Assembly (NCBI GenBank): GCA_019239815.1
Contig: JAFAZL010000921.1
Location: forward strand, 1 to 15,472
From: Acidobacteriota bacterium
GTDB lineage: Bacteria > Acidobacteriota > Terriglobia > Acidoferrales > UBA7541
Reading direction: 5' to 3'
Length of the DNA: 15,472 bases
This document shows, in pieces, positions 1-7,099 of the stretch. Every line of letters starts with the position of its first letter. The first letter of the stretch is position 1. The position numbers and the translations under genes are program-made. The notes under the pieces were generated by a model. It made no database searches, had not been told where the DNA came from, and saw only the letters and a list, made by a program, of their open reading frames with translations.

Positions 1-456
1 CGGCTTTTCGCCGGCGCGGTCGCGCGACAGATACAAGACTTGTTCTTCGCGATCCCACAAGCCGAATGCGAACATGCCGTTGAACTTCTTCAGCGAGGCT
101 TCGACACCCCAGCGGGCGATGGCCGCGAGCATGATTTCGGTATCGGAGTGGCCGCGGAACGTCTCGCCGAGTTGCTCAAGCTCCTGACGCAGCGCCTTGA
201 AGTTGTAAATTTCGCCGTTGTACGTGATGACGTAGCGGCCGTTCGCGGAATGCATCGGCTGATGGCCCATCGGCGAAAGGTCGATGATCGAGAGGCGGCG
301 ATGTCCGAATGCGATTCCGGTTCCGGGATCGACCCACACGCCCTCATCTTCGGGGCCGCGATGGCTCAAACTCGTCGACATACGCCGAGCGATCAGCGTG
401 AGCTGTTCCGTGGATTTACTGCGGGATGTATCAAGAAAGCCAGTGATGCCACACAT
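1..456 (-). CDS. asnB: Asparagine synthase (glutamine-hydrolysing), N-terminal part, cut by window edge
   Basis: Class II glutamine amidotransferase domain of AsnB, which takes ammonia from glutamine to amidate aspartate or, in surface-polysaccharide clusters, probably a sugar acid or other carboxylate. The 152 visible residues start MCGITGF, so Cys2 is the N-terminal nucleophile after Met removal. They continue with SHRGPEDEG, the GHRRLSIIDLS block, YNGEIYNF and GHSDTE, all hallmarks of the family. The ATG at 456 is fixed by the conserved MCG start and by a GGAAGG ribosome site 9 nt upstream. The synthetase (ATP pyrophosphatase) half lies outside the window. It is the last visible gene of the EPS operon, 16 nt after the glycosyltransferase stop, so its product probably modifies the polymer rather than making free asparagine; that role is inference. 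Family assignment is secure. Confidence 0.95.
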   Translation of the reverse strand, partial: MCGITGFLDTSRSKSTEQLTLIARRMSTSLSHRGPEDEGVWVDPGTGIAFGHRRLSIIDLSPMGHQPMHSANGRYVITYNGEIYNFKALRQELEQLGETFRGHSDTEIMLAAIARWGVEASLKKFNGMFAFGLWDREEQVLYLSRDRAGEKP

Positions 457-472
457 AGTTTTTAGCCTTCCA

Positions 473-1636
473 CTACGCGTCTGCGGAGCGAGCCACTTCC
501 TCGTTGTGCTGGAAATCCGATCGTGAGTGTTGGACGGCCTGATACAGGGCGTACTCGCTTTTATCACCCAAGTGCGCGACCGTGAAATTTTCGAGGACGC
601 GCTGCCGTGCGCGTAGATTCAGCGTCTCGGGCGCGTTTAGCCGATCCAAAAGCCCGGCAGTCATGGCTTGTGCGTTGTCCGACGGCACGACAATCCCCGT
701 GTCGCCGACAACCAATGCGGAATCTCCCACGTTGGTCACGACGCAATGCCTGGCGCAAGCCATCGCTTCACCAATGACGTTGGGAAATCCTTCCGTGAGC
801 GAGCAGGAGCAAAACACGTCTACGGCGTTGTAGACGGCGCGAACCTCCGACTGCGCTTGGATCCAGTGGACTTTGCCTTCGAGTCCCAACGTGCGTGAAA
901 GTTGCTTCAGTTCCTGCAGATACGATTCTTTGCCGTGGCCGACACAAACGAAACGAACGTCGGGCCGCTCCGCAGCAACCCCCGCTGCCGCCTTCAAAAA
1001 CATTTTGTGATTCTTGATCGGATCGAAGCGGGAGATATTGCCGACGACCTTCACGTCGTCGCCCATGTTCCACTGCGCACGAACGCGCCGGCGTTCTTCG
1101 TCATTGGGATAAAACGTGTTGGTGTCGATCCCGTTGGGAATGAACATCATTTTTTCGCGGGGCAGACCGCCTTCAGCCGCGTATTCAAGGCCCGCCATCG
1201 AATTAACCGTTATCCGGCTGGCGAATCCCGAGAGTCTGGCCTGCAGCCAAATTGTGAGTTTTTCGGCCCAGTCAAGATGTGTTTCGAGATTGGACGCCCT
1301 GACGGCCCACACCATCGTGAGCTTTGGGTTCAGGATCTTGGCGACCGTCGCGACGACATTTTGCGTGTGCATCCAGCCATGCAAGACGGTCGGCTGCTCG
1401 TCGCGCACAACCTTCAGTGTCTTGAAGAACAGCGAGAAGAGGTCCCACCGGGATTTCTTCTCGTACGAGATCACTTTGATCCGCTTGGGATCGATCATTT
1501 TTGCGAGGGCGCCGCCCGAGTAGTAGGACGCGATAACAATTTCATGTCCACGCGCCGCAAGCTCGTTAGCCAGCGTCACAAGCTGCCGTTCCGCTCCGCC
1601 GATGTTCAGTTGCCTGCTCAGGAACAGAATCTTCAA
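473..1636 (-). CDS. GT4-family (GT-B fold) glycosyltransferase
   Basis: Retaining glycosyltransferase that moves a sugar from a nucleotide-sugar to the growing lipid-linked repeat unit at the inner face of the membrane. The 387 residues are normal for GT4. The N-terminal half carries the NIGGAERQL acceptor loop (11-19) and the second half the GT4 donor-site signature: PNGID (167-171), ISRFDPIKNH (201-210) and the E-x7-E motif EGFPNVIGE (Glu282, Glu290). No transmembrane segment is apparent. The start codon is TTG at 1636, chosen because MKILFLSRQLNIGGAE is the usual beginning of the family; an AGGACGAG stretch just upstream can act as ribosome site. It lies 60 nt after the methyltransferase and 16 nt before asnB in the EPS operon. 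Donor and acceptor sugars cannot be read from the sequence. Confidence 0.93.
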   Translation of the reverse strand: MKILFLSRQLNIGGAERQLVTLANELAARGHEIVIASYYSGGALAKMIDPKRIKVISYEKKSRWDLFSLFFKTLKVVRDEQPTVLHGWMHTQNVVATVAKILNPKLTMVWAVRASNLETHLDWAEKLTIWLQARLSGFASRITVNSMAGLEYAAEGGLPREKMMFIPNGIDTNTFYPNDEERRRVRAQWNMGDDVKVVGNISRFDPIKNHKMFLKAAAGVAAERPDVRFVCVGHGKESYLQELKQLSRTLGLEGKVHWIQAQSEVRAVYNAVDVFCSCSLTEGFPNVIGEAMACARHCVVTNVGDSALVVGDTGIVVPSDNAQAMTAGLLDRLNAPETLNLRARQRVLENFTVAHLGDKSEYALYQAVQHSRSDFQHNEEVARSADA

Positions 1637-1696
1637 ACTAGCTCGTCCTTAATCGGAAGTGAATTCAACCCAGCCCGAATCGATGATTTAGACGCG

Positions 1697-2530
1697 TTAA
1701 CGGCGCACCGCGGTGCGCGTAAAAGAGTATTCGTCGCAACCGGTCCCGAGCAAGCCGATGCAAGGTTCAGTGAAAGCGCGAATCTGATCGAAGCCCAGCC
1801 CGCGCATAAACGTCTTCGCTTCTTCGGGAGAAATCGATTCGTAAGGATATCCGCCAAGCCAGTCGCGGGTGTCGTAGTACATGTCCATCCCGCGCTGCTC
1901 CCAGTATTTCTCGCGGCGCTTCTGATAGCTTTCACCCTTCAGCGCCAGGCGAAGCCGAACGAGTGTCAGATAAACCGCCTCGATCATCCTTTGAACCCAT
2001 TTGGGTGAGCGCGAATAGATGCGCTTTTCGATGCGCCACATTCCGCAGAATGGCGTCTTGGCATAAAGCGCCAACGAGATCATTCCATTCGGGCCTACCA
2101 TCGTCGATGCCTTTGTAATCGCTTGATACATCGCGCCGGTGTGATGAAGCACGCCCCACGAATAGACGACGTCGAAGACGCCAAGCTTTTCGGGGTCGAG
2201 ATTGAAAACGCTAATGTTCTGAACATCCCAGTTCTTACCAGCAGCGTATCGCGACAATGTCTTGCGCGTGGTCTCGACGCTTTTTGGATCGAGGTCTACA
2301 GCCAGCAGCTGGCGGGCGCCGAGTCGCACCGCAGCCAACGAAAACAACCCCGAACCGCACCCGATATCGAGAAACGTTTTGTCTTCGATCGCTTCGCGCC
2401 CGACAAGGCGAATCAATGATTTCTCGGCTTCTTCGATGCGCGCTTCGTCGATCTTCTCTGCGTAGTGCGACCAATTTTCACCAAACGAAAAGTGTGAATC
2501 GAGTTCCAGAAGATCTTGAGTCTGCGTCAC
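1697..2530 (-). CDS. Class I SAM-dependent methyltransferase
   Basis: Probable methyltransferase decorating a sugar of the EPS repeat or its lipid-linked precursor. With the start used here (277 residues) motif I is FLDIGCGSG (53-61), followed by the acidic end of beta2 in AVDLDP (about 79) and the post-motif block YSWGVLHHTGAM. The N-terminal segment HFSFGENWSHYAEKID resembles methyltransferases of polysaccharide and lipid clusters. I chose GTG at 2530 because AGGAG lies 10 nt before it and overlaps the TAG stop of the upstream lyase gene, which suggests translational coupling. ATG codons at 2563 and 2596 would give longer proteins, but these overlap the lyase gene and have no ribosome site. 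The substrate is unknown. Confidence 0.9.
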   Translation of the reverse strand: MTQTQDLLELDSHFSFGENWSHYAEKIDEARIEEAEKSLIRLVGREAIEDKTFLDIGCGSGLFSLAAVRLGARQLLAVDLDPKSVETTRKTLSRYAAGKNWDVQNISVFNLDPEKLGVFDVVYSWGVLHHTGAMYQAITKASTMVGPNGMISLALYAKTPFCGMWRIEKRIYSRSPKWVQRMIEAVYLTLVRLRLALKGESYQKRREKYWEQRGMDMYYDTRDWLGGYPYESISPEEAKTFMRGLGFDQIRAFTEPCIGLLGTGCDEYSFTRTAVRR

Positions 2531-2543
2531 AGTTCCATCGCTC

Positions 2544-4154
2544 CTAATGGCGTTTGGGCTCATTTTTGTCGTTCGGTTGGCTGACCGGCACGCCATCCAG
2601 ATAGTGTTCCAAAATCGTGTAGCCGTCGGCGGCCACTTTGTTGTGCAGATCTCGGTCCGTTGTCTTCAAATGCTGCTGTGTTTTCCACTCGTCTGGAATT
2701 CCATCGTGCTGCGATTCAGCGCAGGCGCTACCACTGACGACAGGCTTGTCCTGCCAAGATGCCGTCGGGGACGGAATCGGCATAGCTTCTCTCCCGCTGG
2801 CTGTAATTCCGTTGGGCCAATAGCCGCCGGGGGCCTGCGACTTGTACTGATTGATGATTCGGTTGTCGGCGTCGTCTCGGTGCGCTACCCAAGCGCCGCT
2901 GCAATTTAGATGCTGCGAGTTGCCGACCGTTGGCAACAGGATCGCGTCGAGATTGGCTGCCGGATCGGCTGCAATTGGGAAGTCTGTCGGCGGCAGAGGC
3001 ACATAGCGCTTCCACTGCTGTGGAATTTGGCCATTCTCACGGCCGTTCTCGCCAGTGATGTGCGCGACCATCGCGTACTGATCGCCATTGGGATTGTATT
3101 GGTTGGGGCCAATATTACCGGAAACGAAAACCGACGGGTTACCCAGCACTTCCGGGCTCTTTTCGGTGACGTGGATTTCGTGCGCTTGGGCTGACCCATT
3201 GAGATTTCCACGAACCCATTTATTTCCGATGATGTCCAGCGCCTCACCGCCTAGCCCGGCGAATGCGTAGAAGGCCCAGTTGTACGTCAGGTTGTTAACC
3301 CAGCGAACCGACTTATTATCAACCTCCGGTATGCGATGGCTGATGTTGACGAACATGTTGTGATGGAAATCGACGTCGGTTTCGAGCGAGCTGAAGCATG
3401 GACTTTCGAGGCTCTTGTCGGGGGCGGCGTTCGGGCATCCGCTCGGGTTACCCGCTGTTCCGGGACCTACTGGATGGCCAGCATGCGGCTCGTAAAACAA
3501 ACTCCAGGAGGTGGTGATCGAGCGATTCGGCCCCACGTAATTGCTGGTGGTAATCCACATCTTGTTACCGGCCCAACGCGAGCTTACGTGATCGAGAATG
3601 ATGTTGTAGTTATCGCCGTTGACGATGCCGAAGCCCACAGTGCCGGTCGACGGCCCAGATGGCGTTGCAGCGTCGTCGGGACTCAAGGTGACATAGCGGA
3701 TAATCACGTCGTGCGTTGAAACCCGCAATGCGTAGCCTTTATTCCCTGGGCCTCCGATGATGATTTGGCCCGGCGCGCTTTGTCCGGCGATCGTCAGAAA
3801 TGGGCTCGTGACAGTCAGGTCCGAATGCTCGGTGATCAGCCCGGCTACGCGAAAAATGCAAGTGCGCGGCTGTTGTGCCTCGATGCAAGCGCGCAGACTG
3901 CCAGGCCCTGAATCATCGAGCGTCGTGACTTCCAGCACGACTCCGCCGCGTCCCCCGGCTGCCGCCGCGCCGCCGCCTTGGGCGCCCGGAAAGGCAGGCT
4001 TTTGCGCTACCGAAAAATTCGCGCCGCCGAACAACATCGCAACAATCACCAAAGCTCGGACAGAGTGTCGAATCGCTAGACCTAAAGGTCGCCGCCGACG
4101 GATGCCGCTGTCGTTGCATCTCGATCGAAACGCAACGACATGGCGCTCTAACAT
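2544..4154 (-). CDS. Secreted pectate-lyase-like polysaccharide lyase (PL1-like right-handed beta-helix)
   Basis: Right-handed beta-helix protein of the pectate lyase superfamily. After a basic N-region, a hydrophobic stretch (about residues 31-47) ends in a likely signal peptidase site near FSVAQ. The mature protein begins with the PL1 hallmark FPGAQGGGAAAAGGRGG, then TLDDSGPGSLR, a block of helix coils, LDHVSSRW (about 187-194) and FHHNMFVNISHRIPEVD (about 263-279). The C-terminus has a DGIPDEW / DGYTILEHYLDG segment, as in many secreted pectate lyases. ATG at 4154 is used; TTG at 4163 is possible, and neither has a clear ribosome site. The gene lies 16 nt behind the flippase and 13 nt before the methyltransferase. 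A role in trimming or releasing the EPS is inference. The metal and catalytic residues are not all obvious, so it may be a divergent lyase or a non-catalytic binder. Confidence 0.88.
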   Translation of the reverse strand: MLERHVVAFRSRCNDSGIRRRRPLGLAIRHSVRALVIVAMLFGGANFSVAQKPAFPGAQGGGAAAAGGRGGVVLEVTTLDDSGPGSLRACIEAQQPRTCIFRVAGLITEHSDLTVTSPFLTIAGQSAPGQIIIGGPGNKGYALRVSTHDVIIRYVTLSPDDAATPSGPSTGTVGFGIVNGDNYNIILDHVSSRWAGNKMWITTSNYVGPNRSITTSWSLFYEPHAGHPVGPGTAGNPSGCPNAAPDKSLESPCFSSLETDVDFHHNMFVNISHRIPEVDNKSVRWVNNLTYNWAFYAFAGLGGEALDIIGNKWVRGNLNGSAQAHEIHVTEKSPEVLGNPSVFVSGNIGPNQYNPNGDQYAMVAHITGENGRENGQIPQQWKRYVPLPPTDFPIAADPAANLDAILLPTVGNSQHLNCSGAWVAHRDDADNRIINQYKSQAPGGYWPNGITASGREAMPIPSPTASWQDKPVVSGSACAESQHDGIPDEWKTQQHLKTTDRDLHNKVAADGYTILEHYLDGVPVSQPNDKNEPKRH

Positions 4155-4170
4155 CAGTTGCAATTGGGGC

Positions 4171-5637
4171 TCAACTCTCGGCTGCCGCGACGCTATTCAC
4201 GTTGCTGAGCACATACCACAGCAACACGACTTCCCCAGCCGTCAAAACCGTCGAAGTAATGATTACTGCAAACGCCCCGCCTAGCAGCCCGTATCGAGGC
4301 ACAAGTAGGTAGCTGGCTAGCGCGGCGGAGCCGACCGCCACCGCCAGCACCGGAATCTGTCGCACAAAACATCTTGCCGATGTCACGGCCGAGGCCATGA
4401 TTCCCGAGACGTAAGTCATTGCGCCGCCTACCATCATGGCGATGAGCACATCGGTGTGTTCCGCATACTCAGGACGATATAGAAGCGTCAGCAACAAGTG
4501 TCCAAAAAACACTGCGACGCCGATACCGGCCAATCCCAACGCAGCGGCGATTCCCAGCAGCTTGAACAGCAGGGAATTGAAGCCGGCAACATCGCCAGTG
4601 CCATAGTGTTTGGCGAGGCGCACGAACGCCGATTGACCCATGGCGTTAACGATCAAGCTTCCAGACGAGACTAGGAATGCAGTCGCGGTGAAGATACCCA
4701 GTGAGCGCTCACCAAGCGAACCCTGAATGAAGTACCGCGGCATGTTGGGCATCAACGATACCAGCATCGCGATCACACCCAACACGATTGACGTACGGAA
4801 CAGCTCGCTCTGCGTGGCCCAATTCCAAAGGGGCAGCAGCGCCTTCTTGTTTTTGGACAGAATCGCTGTGGCTTCTGCTGAATCGGCGTGCCGGGGCAGA
4901 AGCTGCGCGCGCTTGCTCATGTCATAGCCGACCAGAACAACGGCGCGCCCAAGAACAAGGGCCACCGCTCCCCACACCACACTCTTTGTCAGGTATACCG
5001 TAGCGGCGAGAGCACCGAGTCCGAGCACTCCACGTGCGATCATGGACTTCGCGATGCGGTCCATATGATCGTAAAACTGCATGCGGCCCCAATACAGGTC
5101 CGCTAGCGTCTCAATCGCTTGTCCAAGGCCGATGATGAGAACCACCAACGTCGAGTCCCAGCGGTAGCGCATCACAAACGGAATCACCGCGATGATCAGC
5201 AGTGACAAACCGGTGGTGGACAAACGAAAGCCGAGATACTCGCCGAACGGGATTTTCTCTTTCACATCCGTGGTGAGCACCGCGCGGAGTTGCAGGCTCG
5301 ACAGCGCGAGAATCGGCGTGGCAATCGCCATTGCCAATCCATACTGCCCAACCATTTCAGGATTTCCGACCTTCGCTAGGACCACCAGGATCGCCCACTG
5401 GCAAGCCGAATAGATGATGTTTCCGACAAAGGTCCAGCTTAAATTCCGGCGGAGCGAAGCGCCATGCGACGCTGGCTTCGAATGAGAAGTAGCGGTGGCC
5501 GACGTGAAGTCTTTGGTTGCGGAAGCGGGCGAACTCATGCCCGTCTCATCCCCGATAGCTTGTTGCGACTCGATCACCGCGGCTTGTCCGGCAAGATTGG
5601 TTTCGGAATGCGTGGGGAAGTCCGGCGAGGAACTCAT
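4171..5637 (-). CDS. Wzx-like oligosaccharide flippase (MOP/MATE superfamily)
   Basis: Polytopic inner-membrane protein that should flip undecaprenyl-linked repeat units to the periplasm. The 488 residues hold about 12 to 14 hydrophobic segments starting near residue 66 ([21 protein letters not shown]) and the charged and aromatic loops typical of polysaccharide-biosynthesis flippases ([25 protein letters not shown]). Before the first helix is an unusually long cytoplasmic tail of about 60 residues rich in Ser, Thr and Ala. An internal ATG (residue 34) is a possible shorter start. The ATG at 5637 overlaps the TGA of the polymerase gene as ATGA, so the two are translationally coupled. Flippase and polymerase side by side mark a Wzx/Wzy-dependent pathway. 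Assignment rests on topology, partial motifs and context. Confidence 0.87.
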   Translation of the reverse strand: MSSSPDFPTHSETNLAGQAAVIESQQAIGDETGMSSPASATKDFTSATATSHSKPASHGASLRRNLSWTFVGNIIYSACQWAILVVLAKVGNPEMVGQYGLAMAIATPILALSSLQLRAVLTTDVKEKIPFGEYLGFRLSTTGLSLLIIAVIPFVMRYRWDSTLVVLIIGLGQAIETLADLYWGRMQFYDHMDRIAKSMIARGVLGLGALAATVYLTKSVVWGAVALVLGRAVVLVGYDMSKRAQLLPRHADSAEATAILSKNKKALLPLWNWATQSELFRTSIVLGVIAMLVSLMPNMPRYFIQGSLGERSLGIFTATAFLVSSGSLIVNAMGQSAFVRLAKHYGTGDVAGFNSLLFKLLGIAAALGLAGIGVAVFFGHLLLTLLYRPEYAEHTDVLIAMMVGGAMTYVSGIMASAVTSARCFVRQIPVLAVAVGSAALASYLLVPRYGLLGGAFAVIITSTVLTAGEVVLLWYVLSNVNSVAAAES

Positions 5638-7001
5638 CGACGCTCTTCCAGGCCAGCTTTCTGTAGTTTTACGTGCAAATCGCGCAACATCCGGTCACGC
5701 GCCGGATCAAATCTCGTTTGCGCTCCTCTGGGTTGAAATGCCAGTCGGTTGATGATTTTCCTCTTCGTCGCGAACTCGACAGCGCCCACTTCGACGGCAA
5801 TCAGCGAAAAGAGCAGCCAGGTTGGCTTGGTGTTTTCCCAAGTCATGCCGGCGGCGCCCAAGGCCCAAGTCAGGAGCATTACCAGCCAGAGGCACCGTTC
5901 CAGCAGTGGCAAGCGTAGCGACGACCGCACCATCATCCCAATCAATACCGTGAAGATGGCAAAGCCGACGACTCCCAGTTCGACCAGAATCGACAGAAAG
6001 GTGTTATGAGCCACCCATGCGGTGACAACCGAACGCGCAATGCTGGCCGGAAACGCACCCGCGCCCACGCCAATGAAGGGATGGTCTACGAAGACATCCA
6101 TGCCCGCGCGCCAAATGATGGTGCGTGCGTCCATCGTGCCTTGGCTGATTTCGGAGCCTGTCGTTGCGAGACGCTGCCACGTCGTGGCCGGCACGAGAGC
6201 AGTCGCGACCATCGCACCGGTAACGATGAGCACGCCGAGAGCTACCTTCTGCTGGAACGACCAGCGTCGGAATGTCAGCGGAATGAGCAGTAAACTGCCG
6301 CAGAACGCGATCAGCGCGCCGCGCGAGCCTGTCATGAAAAGCGCGCAGGCTGCGAGCACTGTTTGGAATCGGTAGAGCCAGACGCGTATGTCCTGTTTTT
6401 CTGAGGCCGCCAGATAAATGCTCATCGGTACGCTGAGGGCAAGGCGCAGACCAATGTCGTTCGGGTTCATGTTGAAGGTGGAGTTGCGCGTGTATGTCGC
6501 GACAGCCCCCACATGTAGCAGCGCGGCCATTGCCGACACACCGCTACCCAACAGATAGGCTTGCATGAGCCGTACACGATCTTCGTGTTCCGGCGCCAAT
6601 TCCCAAATCAGCCAAGCCATCGCTAGAAACTGAATGTAGCTGAGCACTTCCTCGGTCGTGTCTTCCGTCGAGAACGTCCAGAAGAAACTGAGGCTCGCCC
6701 AAATCACGAACGCCACCATCACGATATGGATAGGCGAGGGCGCGCGTACGTTACCTCGCTCCACGATCGCCAGCAGCCCGATCACGAAGGCGGTCAAGCC
6801 AATGATGCGCCCGATCGTGCCGAGCCCAGGCAGCACCAGCGCGTTTTCAAGCGGAATCGAGAATATGAATAGGAACAGTAGCCCAAACGCGACTGACGTA
6901 AGCAGCCGACCCTGTTTTGGACCAATGAATTGCCGCGCTCGGCCTCGTACTGGGCCGTTATCCTGAAACGCTACGGTTCTCCGCGCTCTTCCAGGGAACA
7001 T
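5634..7001 (-). CDS. O-antigen ligase/polymerase family membrane protein (Wzy-like)
   Basis: Probable polymerase joining flipped repeat units in the periplasm. The 455 residues form roughly 10 to 12 transmembrane helices and carry the Wzy_C (O-antigen ligase) pattern: GSRGAL (225-230), a large periplasmic loop with [21 protein letters not shown] (295-315), and [15 protein letters not shown] (332-346). Ligases and polymerases of this superfamily cannot be separated from sequence alone; the neighbouring Wzx, Wzc and Wza make polymerase the better reading. The ATG at 7001 has only a weak upstream AGGAC. A 98-nt gap with two hairpins separates it from the Wzc-like gene. It ends in a charged cytoplasmic tail and overlaps the flippase gene by 4 nt. 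Confidence 0.9.
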   Translation of the reverse strand: MFPGRARRTVAFQDNGPVRGRARQFIGPKQGRLLTSVAFGLLFLFIFSIPLENALVLPGLGTIGRIIGLTAFVIGLLAIVERGNVRAPSPIHIVMVAFVIWASLSFFWTFSTEDTTEEVLSYIQFLAMAWLIWELAPEHEDRVRLMQAYLLGSGVSAMAALLHVGAVATYTRNSTFNMNPNDIGLRLALSVPMSIYLAASEKQDIRVWLYRFQTVLAACALFMTGSRGALIAFCGSLLLIPLTFRRWSFQQKVALGVLIVTGAMVATALVPATTWQRLATTGSEISQGTMDARTIIWRAGMDVFVDHPFIGVGAGAFPASIARSVVTAWVAHNTFLSILVELGVVGFAIFTVLIGMMVRSSLRLPLLERCLWLVMLLTWALGAAGMTWENTKPTWLLFSLIAVEVGAVEFATKRKIINRLAFQPRGAQTRFDPARDRMLRDLHVKLQKAGLEERR

Positions 7002-7047
7002 TTGAGGGATAGTCCTATTCCGTTGCTCAGGGGCTGAAGGTTAGTTG

Positions 7048-7097
7048 GAGGGGCGGGGGACGCGCCCTCGTTAGGTTGGGTGCTGGTCAGTGACCAG
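7048..7097 (-). other. Two inverted repeats between wzc-like and wzy-like genes
   Basis: Just after the TAA stop of the Wzc-like gene the transcript can fold a 7-bp hairpin (CTGGTCA / TGACCAG, 7083-7097), then a second GC-rich hairpin (7048-7055 with 7063-7069, one bulged base). Neither is followed by a U-tract on the operon strand, so they are poor intrinsic terminators. They may pause polymerase, protect an mRNA end, or be an RNA processing point that sets different levels of the upstream and downstream genes. This is the longest gap inside the operon. Confidence 0.4.
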
Positions 7098-7099
7098 TT

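Noticed and set aside
902..2008. A 368-codon plus-strand open frame opposite the glycosyltransferase and methyltransferase genes
   Set aside because: It spans two unrelated minus-strand genes with clear motifs and their 60-nt gap, and shows no domain of its own.
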